Positions 47,294 through 60,190 of a DNA stretch of 64,000 bases are shown piece after piece (within the stretch, counting starts at the first letter, position 1; the number at the start of each line of letters is the position of its first letter). A program made the translations under genes and the position numbers. The DNA comes from Alviniconcha marisindica (Eukaryota > Mollusca > Gastropoda > Provannidae): positions 175,001 through 239,000 of the forward strand of contig JABMCL010002423.1 in the NCBI GenBank assembly GCA_018857735.1. Reading direction: 5' to 3'. The notes beneath the pieces are model-generated. The model made no database searches, was not told where the DNA came from, and saw only the letters and a program-made list of their open reading frames with translations.

Positions 47294-47850
47294 AAACAAA
47301 CAAACAAACAAAAATAAACTGATTGTCAGCGGGGATCAAGATACCAGACTAATGGCTGTAGGAACAACAAATTCGGGATCTTTTTCATTAAAGCTGCGCA
47401 AAATGCACCCCCCTCCTCCCGGACAAGAGAGGGGACTGAAAGATTGATGGCATCATTTCTAGAGACTGAATGGCATTGTGTGTGTGGCAAACTCAGTTTT
47501 GTACCAAGAGTGGGCCAGATAATAACTTTGAGCAGCTTCACGTACTGCGGCAGGAGACTGGATGCATTGATAACCTTTTTCCTTCCCAGTGTATTCAGCA
47601 TTGTTTTTCCCAGTAAAAAAAGAGAAAGGATTAGTGTGGCATGAACTCTGAGTCAGATTTTATTTGTGATTGGACGGACCGCGCTTCACCCTGATTATAT
47701 GACCACCGCTGTTGACTGGAATTACAAAGTTTTAAGTGATGTAAGCCATTTAAAGGATTTTTTTAAAAATTTGTTGGTTGATTTTAGTTTGTTGCCTAGC
47801 ACAGTATTTCTGTACGTTAGGAAGAGAAAGAGGGATAGAGCGTGGTGAGG

Positions 47851-47904
47851 TAGGTAGTGTTGCTTAATGTCCTCAGATGTCAGTTGACACATTAGGGACA
47901 ACCA
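47851..47904 (-). mobile_element. 54-bp tail-only SINE insertion with 14-bp TSD
   Basis: Only the second tail of family B is present (minus sense: TGTCCCTAATGTGTCAACTG, then GAGGACATTAAGCA, ending ACCTA). It is flanked by a perfect direct repeat AGAGCGTGGTGAGG at 47837-47850 and 47905-47918. It is a severely 5'-truncated retrotransposition event, which fixes the tandem-repeat side as the 3' end. The perfect duplication suggests a recent event. Confidence 0.9.
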
Positions 47905-49372
47905 AGAGCGTGGTGAGGGCTCAAAACGCTGCTTCAGTTGCAACGTAGAACAAAATGGTACTGGTGTTTTCTTGGTCAGGGTGTCGCATTTAAGCTCTCC
48001 CTTGAACGATTTGTAAGAAAAAATACGACTCGAGGGTAGTAAGGCTATTGTGAACTGCACAAAGGCCGTTGTCCGGTTTTCTTGACTTAAGAACGAAATC
48101 TCCTTCCCCCCTGCCTGTGCACGAAGTCAAATGTGTAGCTCAAGTACATTCTTTATCAGTTTATGTCCAGGTTTTTGTCGCCGCCTTTCCTTTTAATCTT
48201 TTCCCCCCTTTCCCTTCCTTGTTCCTGTTCCTGTGTGTGTGTGTGTGTGTGTTTGCTCTGTAGTGTGTGTGCTCTGTGGTGTCTTGTGCTCTGTAGTGTC
48301 TTGTGATAGGTGTCTGTCAGTCATTGTCTGTTCGGCTGTTTGATTGACGTCTCATTTCCCCCTATCTTACCGCACTGAGTAGAACGATTTCTGCTACAAG
48401 AAGTTTTCGGCGTTTTCACAGAATGGGTGGGAAAATCAATACTCTGATCGTTATCAATGTTATACCGTTCATGGTTTGTGGCTTTGTTCTGTCAAGGCAG
48501 AGTCAGCAAGGGGCCGAACCGGCTGTGTGAGGGTGAGGGCCGCCTTGCCCCCTTTGTCAGAGAGAGTGAACAAAAGACCAGAGAAAGGGGTGCGTGATGA
48601 CTCACAAGAGACAGGGTCGGGTTTCTGGGGTTACATCTGGTCCATTAAAATTACCCCCCTCCCACCCGGAACAAGGCCTGCCGCCGAAGCAGACGGAGAC
48701 AGCAGAGGCGCCGTCCATCAAGCGTGTAGTTTGCTTCTACTTCTAGTTTTGCAGTTCAAAAAACACAGTGGAAAACGTCTCTCCTGCTCCCAACGAAAAC
48801 ACTAAACTAACGGCTATTATACTATTGCTACAACTTGTACTACTACTAGGGATTGCTTGGTGATTTCAGTGTGTGTGACTCTTGCATTGCAGTGAGGTAG
48901 GTTGCTTTCGCCACAGGCTTTTGTTGGGCATATAGTGGGGGAAGGGGAGCATTTAAAATAAAAACACAATATAATGGTAGTGAGAGCAGCTGTGATGAGG
49001 CTGATAACAAAGCTGTAAGCTGTGCCTATTTTGTTTGGAGGGTGTTCTTCCTGTCACACAATAAGGAAACCTAGTGTTCACAGCTCTGTCCTCTGATCTC
49101 CGTTTTAATAATAAAATAATAATGGAGTTTTTAAAAATATTTTTTACCCGACTTAACTCTTTGCACAGAACAAAAACTCAAGGCCCTAGCACACACCGTT
49201 CATGCCTTTAATGTATGTACACAATACATGCATGTGTGTGCAGTGGCACAGCTTGTGCGCTCTCACATTCTGAGCAGACTGGACTAGGGCAGTTCCCTTC
49301 TTGCTGGCACCAAAACAAGTGTTTCACATCCAGTGAACAAACAAAACTTGTGCTGAAAAATTGGCAATGGAA

Positions 49373-50105
49373 AAGTTACACTGGCTTCCAGAATATATTT
49401 AAAAATGGCAACACTAATTTAGGAGACACTTTGACAACAGGTAATGTATCTGTTAGCTACTGAGCTAGACTCAAAGTATGTGTATACACCTTCCAGATTA
49501 CTCAGATCCTGTTCTGCTACACTCTTGTCTACTCCTAGGGCAAATCTGAAAACTGTGGGCGAAAGGTCTTTTCTGTTTCATTTTCAGGAACCCATGGTTT
49601 GGAATTCTTTGCCTGCTGAAATTTGCCAGTCTCCTTCCTTGCATAGCCTTAAAACTGTCTATTTTAGTGTGTACACAAGGTTGAAGATTGTGTGAGTGCA
49701 CTAGTTTATTACTCTAAATATTGACATTCATGCTTTTAATCAAATTAATGTCCAAAAAATATGTTGCTACAGGGAGTTTTGTTATTTTTTAATTTTAAGT
49801 TTTTCATTGTTATTCTTATTTAGTGGGTTGTCATAAGACTTGACCTTCATGAATTATAACTAAGATTATTATTGTACTTGTAGTTATTATGAGGTACATT
49901 TTCTTCATGTTGCTGTTATTGTCATCATGAAATAAAAGGTACCTATCATTGTTGGAGGAGCTGCCCTTGTGTTTGTTTTCTGTGTACTTTGTGAGACATT
50001 GTAATTTTTGATGGCATACCAGTGTCAAAATTGTAAAGTGCTTTGAGCCTATTTTCTTCCTGGGAAAATGGTGCTGTAAAGAAATCTTTCATTATTGTTA
50101 TTATG
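49373..50105 (+). pseudogene. LINE 3' end (CR1/Jockey-type reverse transcriptase C-terminus)
   Basis: KLHWLP is encoded at 49373-49390, a conserved motif near the end of many non-LTR reverse-transcriptase proteins. After a frame change, 49471-49694 encodes the typical C-terminal pattern: PSRLLRSCS, then RANLKTVGERSF, then VWNSLPAEI. The sequence then runs to an untranslated tail containing AGTGCTTTGAGCC, GTGCTGTAAAG and ATTATTGTTATTATG, a recurring 3' end of such LINEs. The frame change and stops show the copy is dead. It lies in the intron in the same orientation as the gene. The upstream reverse-transcriptase core is absent, as expected of 5' truncation. Confidence 0.8.
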
Positions 50106-50689
50106 TATGTTATGTGTGCACCTAATCTGTATTCACAAAAATGGTCCATATAGATTCGTGGAGAGGCTGTTCAAACAGGAAGTTATGACAGTTAACTCAG
50201 AGTGGGGAGATTCCACAGAATGGCAGGCAGAGAATTTTAGACAGATGGAGTGATGAAACTGAAAGAGCACTTGCCAACATATTTTATATATTTCTTTTTA
50301 CAGTTTTGGGGATTTACAAAAGCTTCTCACTTGAGGATTGGCGGGTACATGATGCTTGATATGTGCTGATGGAAAGATGGGAGAGTACTGTCAAAGTGAC
50401 AGTATGCAAAAGTTGCCATCTTGAATTCCCAGCCAGTGAAATTTCACAGGCCACCAATAATGTCATGGTTGTATTATGTGGTCTTGCTTTTGTATCTTCA
50501 GAACCAGTTGTGCTGCACTGTTCTGAACCATCTGCAATCATTCAGTTTTGTTGACTGGAATGGAAGTGCAGTAAACTTACTCAGTGATCATGAAAAGAAT
50601 CCTAATAACTGTCTTTTTCTTTCATATTATATACATGGACAGATCTGGTGGTCCAGCTTCAACATTTTGAGGACCTGATCTAACACTTT

Positions 50690-50845
50690 TTAGCGCATGC
50701 TGGGTTATTTCGGTTTTTCCATAACCCACCAAACTTTGGCAAAGACCATACGATCTTTAATGTGCACAGGTTGTCTTTTTGCATGGGTCATGGGGGACTT
50801 CAGTGTTTGGTCTCATCTGAAGGAATTTTGAGTGCAGAGTCAGTA
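50690..50845 (+). mobile_element. Dispersed repeat family F, second copy
   Basis: ATAACCCACCAAACTTTGGC, then GATCTTTAATGTGCACAGGT and TGGTCTCATCTGAAGGA, align with 942-1062. It is CpG-poor compared with that copy, as expected of a decayed element in the intron. Confidence 0.6.
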
Positions 50846-51497
50846 CATAATTTTGACTCTAGAGCAATTTTGGAGCATGCCTGAAGCCTAGAGCTAGCAT
50901 ATATATGGGTCACCCATCACCTTTCAGTGAATAATAATTTCTGTGAAGTCCTTCCAAAAGTTCACATACAAGGAAATTAATCTTGTTTGTGTGCAGTGTG
51001 ATTTTTTTATTGATTTTTTTGAGAGAGGGAGAAAGAGGTCATGCTTGTTTGTTGTGAAGTTTTATTTTGTACATGAGTCAGTGGCAAATAAAAATGATTT
51101 CTTATATATAATACATTACATTTTGAATTGATGCTAACATTTTGAAATCCATAACGGTAAATACTGACGTAATGTAATGGTAAACCACAAACACACCAAT
51201 CCTAGGTCAGTAGGGTGTTTTGACCATGTCGGATCTTGTAGTTTTAGCGTTTGCTCAGAACAAGTTCCTAAACTGTGTTCTAGTGGCAGCTGAACGTTGG
51301 CAGCAGTTGGATGAGTTGCTTCCCTTGGCTCGCTGCTGTGCCGTTACGTTCTGTGTAACGAAAAGAAAACTGTTTTGGGGTTGGTTGCTCTTTCATGGGA
51401 AAAAGGAATTGCTTTTAAAAATCTTTTTCCCCCCGCCGATTCTGTTTCCGTTTCATTTGAGTTTAAAAGTTGTTGGAGAGACAAAACTATAGCGTAA

Positions 51498-51554
51498 ATG
51501 TGTAATTTTGTGCTGAAGATCATGTCAGTTTCACCTGTCGACTGTCTGTCAAAG
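51498..51554 (+). CDS. Candidate alternative first exon (weak)
   Basis: ATG at 51498, with a second in-frame ATG at 51522 that has A at -3. Encodes MCNFVLKIMSVSPVDCLSK and ends AAG followed by GTATGT at 51555, in phase 0. It lies in the CpG-retaining block 51.2-53.6 kb. Short phase-compatible frames arise easily by chance, so only the combination of island and donor supports it. Confidence 0.22.
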
Positions 51555-53312
51555 GTATGTCGTCTGCTACCATCGTTCGAACACGGACTGGAAGCGTTTG
51601 TTTTCATTATCTTAAATGGCATGTATCCGGTTTTTGACCCCAGTCAGAGAATTTTCAGAGATCCACCTCGGGATCGTGCACCAAACTCCGTGAATAGAGA
51701 CTTACGGGTAAAGTTGAAATTGTTATAGACTGATATACTTTAGGGCAGGAAAACGACTGGCCGAGTGGTTTGCGACACTCCAGAGAACTGCATGTAGTCG
51801 CAAATCAGGTCTAATTCTTGTTCATTTTGTTTTTCTTTCCAAAGATTTGATTGAATAATGAACAACAGTAACACCTTAACTGAATAATATCAACAAAGAC
51901 GATTGAAAGGGCTCTGGCTATCGATCTCTGACCGTGACACCACGGCACAGCCCCGGCGGCGGCGGAGTTCCGAGTTCAAGTTCGAGCGAAAACCCATCCC
52001 AGGGAAGAGTCCGTCCAAAGAGTTTTTGATTTCAGTTAACACAGTTTATTTATTCTTTACTGACTAAATAAAAATGTATGTTGATATGTCACAATCAAAA
52101 GTATTAAAATAATAAGTAAATGCCGCCATGGTTTCACGTTTGTTATTTCGGCTGTCACATATCCGGCCTGGTTTATATTACTGATCCAACTGGTCCGCGG
52201 ATTTCTTTTCAGTCACTTTCAGTTATTCCGGAATTGACGAGACTTGCAACAGAAACAACTTGCCATTCGTGCAAGATAGATTTTTCTTCTTCAGTACTGA
52301 TATATTTAGTATGTTTTGTTTGTTTGCTAGTTTTCAAAACATCTGACAGTCACTCGGTGACCGCCCCCCTCCCACCCCCTCCTGGTCACATAAACCGAAC
52401 CAAACTGGCAACAAACGACAGAGAAACAAGAACAAAAAGCAGTTGCCGAGCCAAGTCCCTTCTGAGCCGCAGCCGTAACAGCTGTACGAGGTTACAAATC
52501 AGTGAAGTAACATCAAATTTGTGAGCAGCATTTCCGGCCTACCGTTTAAAAAAAAAAAAATTGAAGTCACAATTCAGGGTGGCGGCCTCTGTATTGAGAG
52601 GTATAACATTCGCTTACTGGTATCATACTCCCAGTTTTATGTTTCAGCTTAACTTGAATTTTTGTGTTACAGTACATGCTTTTGACACATTTCCTGTTGC
52701 CTTTCGTCGAGTTCAATCGGCTCTGATGGTGAAAAAGGGCAGAACGTGTACTTCTACATCATGACTAAATGAATTCACGGCAGTATAACCTGAAACCGTA
52801 ATGCACTGCCGCACCACATCTCTAATCGCCTTACTGGCACACACTGCCCTTCCAAGCACTCCTACTCGCAGTTGTGTAGTGTATAAATTATCTGCTCACC
52901 AGAATCAGACTCGGTGTATACGTCCTACTGAGAGGACTAGCCTACGAGATAGTTTGTTCAAGTTCTGACAGACAGATGCTTCATGCTGTGTAGGAAATGC
53001 CAAGTTGGAAACTTCCAGCACCCTTCTCGGGTTTCAAAGGGTTTGCAGGGGTGCCTAGACTCTCCCAAACTTGGAATCCACCAACCAGAAACCTGGAAGT
53101 TGCCCCCTTAGTGCTCCCCATCTCTGAGCAGACCAACCAGATTCCAGATTTCTCCCAAGACCCGTTCCTCGTCATTCTTCTTCACAACACCTAGTAGCTG
53201 TAGTGAAATGTGCGGCAGCTCATGATTTGGTCCGGCCATTTTGAAGCCCAACTTTTGTGAAGTTTTGCAACAAAGTTTCTTTTTCTCTACAATTCACCTA
53301 AAACTTGACGGG

Positions 53313-53348
53313 ATGATGTGGCCCGCGCCTATAGCAGCCAAACCACTG
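53313..53348 (+). CDS. Candidate alternative first exon (weak)
   Basis: ATGATG with G at -3, encoding MMWPAPIAAKPL and ending at GTAAAG (53349) in phase 0. It lies near the right end of the same CpG-retaining block. Its API word echoes MLLTAPIYAS from 42771, which may be coincidence. The frame is also open upstream without a strong start. Confidence 0.2.
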
Positions 53349-54867
53349 GTAAAGTTTTGTGTTGTCTGTTGTGCTGATCGCGTACTGTGTTGCTTTTCAG
53401 CCCATCCAGTCACGGGGTATTATGCTGGGGTCAACACACCGAGCAGCGTTGATGCTCCAGCACAGTTACAGCAGTCATTTTGTACTAAATTGCAGATGGG
53501 CCGGGGAGTGAACTTTTGGATCCTTGCGTTACAGCCTGTCTGTTCATCTGACAGACGCATCATCAGCCAGGGTGGTATTGGCTTTCCAATGTGCAACATG
53601 TGGCCAGAACACTGGGGACCACACTAATTTGCATCCATTGTGCCTGAGTCATAATTTGTGCCAAGCAAAGTGGTGGTAGTGTGCTTTCCGGAGGATAGTA
53701 CGTGAGGGAATAGGTGTCAGTTTTGAGAAGATACCGGACATCATTCTGTTTGGTTTGCCAGGAAGCAAGAGACAAAAGTGGCTTTCTGCTCAACGCTGAA
53801 TGGATGTTGTTGACTATTAGCTTGTTTTCTTTTCTGTGTTTTGTGTTACAAAACAATATTATTCCATGTGGATGCCTATGAGAATGCCACCACCTGGTCC
53901 TCTTATAAGAATGGTTTGTATGCATAACTGGGGTGAATGTATGGAAAGCAATGAAATTACAGGTCTATTAATAGTACAAGGATACAGAGCTATTTCACCA
54001 GGGAAACATTTTGAAATTTTTAACTAAATGGTTGGTTTGATGTGTTTTTTGGATAGTGTTAGTACTAATAGTAGCTCAGCATGTTTAAAAAAAATCTTTC
54101 GCTCCTTTTTGTGCATCTTGCTGGATGAGTTTTTTCTTCTTTTTGTGTGTAATCGATTGGATGTGAAAGTCATGATCAAATTAGAGTTTATCATAAGTAA
54201 GAATACCAGTAGTTCAGGACAGTGTATTACTACTAGTAGTTTGGTCTTTATTTATATATTTAAAAAAAAGAAGAAGTTTCTTTCATCTGTTGTTTCATGT
54301 GTTGAAAGTGTTCTGGTTGGAAGTCTAGATTATAATGTGATCATTTTTGCCTTGCAGGAATAGTCATGTGAGTCTATGCAGTGATGATAGTTAAGTTGTG
54401 GGCTACCATGGACACTGAAATTAAAGTTCCCCTTTGCTGATTAGACTATGCAGTAGTTTGTATGGTTCATGTACTGCCAGTCTTCCTGATTTTTACTGTC
54501 CCAGTTATTCAGCTTAATTTTTACCAAATGATCTTTTCCAGCTTGAATAGTGATGTGTTTCATGAACAGTGAATTTACTTGTGATTTGACAAATCTTTAT
54601 TTCACCATTTATTGATCAGTCATCCAATAGAGAGGCTGTATGAGGGAATACAGAACAACAAAACATCTACGTTGGTCCTTTACCTGGAAACTTGTATAAC
54701 ATGCATGGGGGATCTTTCAAACCTAGCATAATGACAATTGCATTAATTTTATACATGTTGACCTAAAGATGAGGTCACTGAAATGTAAGATTTTTTTTTG
54801 TGAAGACCTTCATGAACAAGTTCAAGCTTTGTAAATTGCATGAGACATGCTATATTATGTCCTTTGG

Positions 54868-54868
<1 letters not shown>

Positions 54869-54942
<74 letters not shown>
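54869..54942. repeat. (CA)n microsatellite
   Basis: A pure CA array of about 74 bp. Confidence 0.95.
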
Positions 54943-54944
<2 letters not shown>

Positions 54945-55314
54945 CTTGTGAACATATCTATCCCTTTCAAACTGCATGATCAGAGCTTGTAAAGTTTCAT
55001 TGAATTTTCACACATTGGTGCTAGTTTGTGACCATACCTCCCCCCTCCCCCCAGAAGGGCACTGCAGATGCAGAAATTAACCTTTCCTTGTCTTGAAAAC
55101 CCAGAGCTGTCAAAGGTTCTCCCTTTTATAAGTTTTAATACCCAGGGTTGGTCAGGATTTATAGCCATACATGCTTCCCATACAGCCAGGAAGTCTGACT
55201 TTTTGGTCTCTTCCCTTCAGTCATCTTCCTTATCCCAAGCCTCTTCAAATTAAATTTTGCTTTGTTTTGATGACCTGTTTTAGCTGGATATGGCCTTTGA
55301 GGCTTCATGATTCA

Positions 55315-55620
55315 CTGATTGACTGGGCATTAAATCAGTATAAAAATTCAGTCACCCATTTGGAAGGTGCTGTCTTCAAGTTCAAGGTCACAGTGAGGAC
55401 TTGTAGTTTATATCTTCTGAAGTAATGAGTCTTTTGCAACCAAACTTATTTTGATGGTAGATCATCATAAGCCAAAATGTCCCCTGAAAATATTGGATTG
55501 CTGTGTTCAAAGTCAAGGTCGCAACAATGATTTAAACTTTGAGTTAATGTTTGTCCGGACAATATCTTTTGAACCACCTATCTTTTAGCCAAATTTGGTA
55601 TGGTGATACATCTTCATATT
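55315..55620. repeat. Dispersed mollusc-type repeat
   Basis: The segment alternates TTCAAGGTCACAGTG-like and GTCAAGGTCGCAAC words with TTGTCCGGACAATATCTTTT and CCAAATTTGGTATGGTGATA. I recall this sentence-like pattern from abundant mollusc repeats; no search was made. It includes a GATTGACTGGGCATTAAA stub near 55316. Confidence 0.5.
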
Positions 55621-57799
55621 AGCATATTTATATTATACTGACAATAACAGTCAATATCAGGCACACAATGGGATGTATTTTGCCACACACTGGGACATAT
55701 GAAAATGTTGTGTTGAAAATATATTTTAAGGTTGTTTTGTTGCTTGGCCCATTAAAATGAAAATCAGCATGGTCTGTTCCATTATAATCATATTGAAGAG
55801 CAGTTGGTAAGCAGACCTGTAGTGCTCCATGGCATATTTTCTTGTATACAGTGCTAATTCTCCACAAGAACATATTATGTAGCCCAATACTAGAAAGAAA
55901 GAAAGAAACTTGTTTTTTGATGCCCCATGGCAGTTATGTCAAAGTGAGCAACAAAGAAAACAACACCACCAGAAACAAACCAACAACAAGAAGGAAACAG
56001 TCTGGGTCACATACGCACATACACACACACGCATAATACTGTTTCTGTGTGTGCGTGCATGTGTGTTTGTTGTAGACATTTTTAGTTTATGAATCCTTTC
56101 TGTTTGAGAGGTTTCGTTGTTGGGTGCATTGCTAACAGTATTTTTTGGCAAGGTAAAATGGCTGGCTGGCTGCAGCTGAACAGGAAGAAAAAAAGGCACC
56201 TGCTTCACACCGGTCATGTGACTTGTAACAGCCTGTTGAGGCACTGAATGGGATGCAGGTGTTGCCACTATTCATATTGTTCAGTATAAGCCTTGTCCCA
56301 TAAAGCAGTTAGCATTCATGAGATCAATCATTAACGATTGTGTCAGCTGTAAAGGACTAACAGCCTTTTTCAGTAGTCTACCATTAGGCTGGTCCAGTGC
56401 AATTCAGTGGACTATGTAGGTTTTTCGGTATGTAGATGATACTCTATCTTAATTGCCAGTTGGATTAAAAATCTATAATAAAAAAAATTATGATCAGGCA
56501 AAGGCATACATGATCCTTTATGTGTGGACATAGTGGATTAGTTTAACTTCAAAACAGCCAAATCAACCAAATACTTGTTTGCATTAATAGTGTCTGTTGA
56601 AAGGATTTAAATTATCCACAAATTTCGGTGCCTTAGTGTTACATAATTTCTCAAACTGTCAGTAGATACTAGCAGCTTTGGCTGTGTGAATTCATTTGAA
56701 CCAGTTTCTCATTTTAGTCAAACTGAGTTTGTTGCAACTGAAGTAACATTGCGTTTTGTTCCTTTAAAGTGCAGTACCAGTCCTCTGTTTCTGTGTTTTC
56801 TCCTGAGAGAATGAGAGAGAGGCCCAAACAAGATAAATAATCACTAAATATAGACAGCCTGGCTGCCCTTATTCTGATAAGGCTAGCCCAGGCGCCTCAC
56901 ATTACCAAGAAGCTGTGATTCATCCAACCCTCAATCTATGAACCTGCCCCTCTCTTCCTCTTCCAACAAACCCCCAGAAAATGGTACAGGATTGTACCTA
57001 GGCTTGAGTACCGGCTTTTTCACACCAGGAAGAAAAACGAGTGTTCCATGTAATGTGGTGTTCAGTCACAAAGGTGATCTGGCCTTGAAAGCCCTTTGAA
57101 ACCTTTCATTATGTACACATCATACTGTTAAAGCAAAGATGTTCTTTGGAGTTGTTATTTTCTAATACCCTGCAGAGGGGTATCACTGGTGCAGAAATTA
57201 GGGTCTGATCTGCCCAGAACCCAGAAAATCTAAGCACTGACTCTTTTCTGATAGTTTATTACCAGAGTAAACAGAAGTGATTAGAAGTGGTTTATTGATT
57301 TGTTAATTTACATGGAAAATCATCATTAGTTCTTCCAGAGGCCTGTGAGTGAGTGAAATATGAACATTCAGCACAATTATAAAATATAAAAAATAAATAA
57401 AGGAGAAAAGACATTTTCATACAGAAGAACAAGATTCAGTTTGAAATGAAAATCACTTAATTGCTCAGGTTGTATTCAATTTTAACACCCAGTCAGCTGA
57501 ATTTTGTTTGTTTTTGATGCTTTGATAGCTCCAGTTCTCAGCAGAAGGGTCCTTATTTCCACATCCACCCATTACAAAGGAAATGAAGGTATCCTTGATT
57601 TATCACTTGAAAAAGGAATTGTCTGTCAACTTGGGGGAAAATGTTTTAGGTTTTGTGTGTCGAGTTTCAGATCTAACTACCATAGGTCCTTTATGGTATG
57701 GTACCGTTTCATGACTTTGTTTTTTAGTGTAGAATCGTATGAAACATGTTCACTACATTGGCAATGCATGTCTCAACTTTGTTTAGGGTTGAGCATATT

Positions 57800-60190
57800 A
57801 TTATGTATAATACTAATCGTCCCGCTCGTTAGGCTAGACGAGTTTGACAGATAACTTAGGATGGTGAGATTTGATGCAGAGGGTGTGTAACTCGCGTACA
57901 CGTGTCCACATACACACACTGTAGGCCTTGTAGCCTTGTGCAGCTTTACGAGCTCGCACGCCGCAGACGCTGTACTTGAGTGACTGACGGATAAAACGGC
58001 GCGTAAAAGCATTTAAAATAGTCGATTTTCAGTCCTGTTTGTTGGAGCCTGAAATGGATTTATTGCGTTGTTAAAATTATATCTATATCTATATATATAT
58101 CTATCTATATTTTACAAAGAATTATGCTTTATTGTGTCCGGCACGTTTAAGTTATACGTATAAATATTTGTTTTAGTTATGTTGCAGTGCCGTCAGGTTC
58201 GCTACTTCTAGTCAGCATTCATGGCAGTTTCCCTGGCGTAGGGGTTCATTGCATTACTCAGCTGTGGAGCGTCTAGAAGACGTTAGCCCCCGGTCCATGC
58301 TCTGCCCTTAGTCCGCACCAAGTGTCGAGAGCAGTTTGTTACCATGGAAACGGGGGAATTTTGCACTGAGCCAGTATCTTGTAGATCAATTTCAACTGTG
58401 CAGGGGGAGTTCAGCGATCACCCGTTTTGGCTTTCTTATCAAATCACAGCCTTGAATTAGCAGCAATCGGTCTTAGTGGCAGGATATCACGCCTGCAACA
58501 CACAGCTCCTGCTTTGAACCTTGCCCTGTTCATGAAAGTGAGGAAAAGGAGGCAGACAAAGGCGGGGAGGGGGGTGGGGATGATTCTCAGACAGTGACCT
58601 CATTTTCTAGCTTCGCCCAGTGTACACACCCACAGACGGCTTTGCTTTGCTGGCAGCATCTGCGGGGATAGCGTGTAATCAGTCCTGGCCGCATGCTGCG
58701 CTCAGCTGTGTATGTGCGTCGGGGCAAGAACACACTAGCCTACACCGTGCGTGTGTTGGCCGATGGGGAATGAAAACAAAAGCATCACATGCCTTGGCGA
58801 CTGGCCTTTTACGATTGCTTCGGCGTTGCGTTGTAGTGTTGTACTTGTAGACTACGTGCGACTGCCGTGTTCATCGCAGTTCGTGTTCGTCGCATTTCAT
58901 TGACACAGGCATGCACGCACGTACGCACGCATGCACACACACCCGCATGCACGCACACGCACGCACACATAATGCAGGGGCGCGCTTCCTGCTTTAGTTG
59001 CCCTGTGGGTTTTAATAATAATTATGGGTATCATTACATAAAACGGACATGCTTATTCTCATCCATATTAAATTATTATTTATCTGTAGTAAGCGTCAGA
59101 GTTATTTATTAACAGGGATTGGTTGGTACTTTTTCATGCGGATAATCCTCTGCGCGTTTTACACGATAGTATTTACGAATTCAGTGTACAATAAGAAACA
59201 ATAAGTTACTGTGGTATTAATAATGATAAAGCTAAGTGTTCCATTTGTTCATTGAGATTGGTTTCCCAGGCAACCGGAAGAATGTGAGCAGCCGCAAGAT
59301 GACGATCCACATAGTCAATACAGAATGTGATTCCGAGTGCGATGTGTAATCATACGGCTGCATTTTGTTGACCGCGGTTTTGGCACCGAACACATGTGAA
59401 CAGACTGAGAGGTCAGCTGCACGTTCCTGGCAAGAAATATTTTTCAGTGGGAGGAGCATGAGTCTTGTTCTCATGATAATATTTCCGCTCTATCTGTCTG
59501 TTGAGTTGCCACATGTGTTCACATGAGAATGACATAGGGGTGGGACTGAGTACTGGGGTGTCTTTGTATTGACCCAGCCATCTGGCGTCCATTGAGCGGT
59601 CAGCGTTTTCCGCCCATGCTAGCGGATGAAACAGAAAGAGGGAGAAAGGAAGCGCTCGAGAGACATTTCAGTCGGCTGTTGTGTGCAATGTTTCAGTGCC
59701 AGTATTGATCGGCAGAGGAGTAGTGCTTGGGGCCTGTCAGGTTTTGGAGTGCTTCATGAGGGACTGGCTTGAATTAGCGGTGCAGGAGTGACCACCACCT
59801 TGGGTTGTTGTTTGAATGCCCAACACTGCAGTCTGTTTTACTGTTCCTGATGTTTGCTCATACAAAGAGGATGGTGGTAGTGTGTTCTTGCGTTTTATGC
59901 ACAGGGGGGTTGGCTAGGGAGCATCGTCTGACTGTCTGACTGGTACCAGTGTTCATTTTTTGCCCTGATTTATGACCAGACTGTGCGCTAGCTGTAGAGG
60001 CGAAGAGGTAGGGTTCATCATCTTTCGTCTGTCTTGAGCATCTTTCCACACGTTGAAGATGGAGATCGAGGAATGGTCGGCTTGTTTTGTATAACAATGT
60101 CGTGCCATATGTAAAAACTGACTTGTCATATGTAAAAGAGTGTTGAAGGGAAGTGAAGTCGATCAAACGGACGTGTTGTGCAGAGCTCTG
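57800..60190. other. CpG-retaining block, possible further promoter
   Basis: CpGs reappear abruptly near 57.8 kb and fall again near 60.2 kb. It contains a TA/TC-rich stretch near 58078-58110 and GCAC repeats near 58910-58970. Weak phase-0 short frames ending at GT are at 59972-60007 (donor GTAGGG) and 60235-60306 (donor GTTAGA). No element is recognised. Confidence 0.35.

Noticed and set aside
48423..48530. Possible further first exon starting MGGKINTLIVINVIPF
   Set aside because: The frame ends at an in-frame stop, TGA, and the only nearby good donor (GTGAGG) lies after that stop.
53563..53925. 120-codon minus-strand frame
   Set aside because: No recognisable motif, opposite to the gene and within intron. 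Codon composition looks random.
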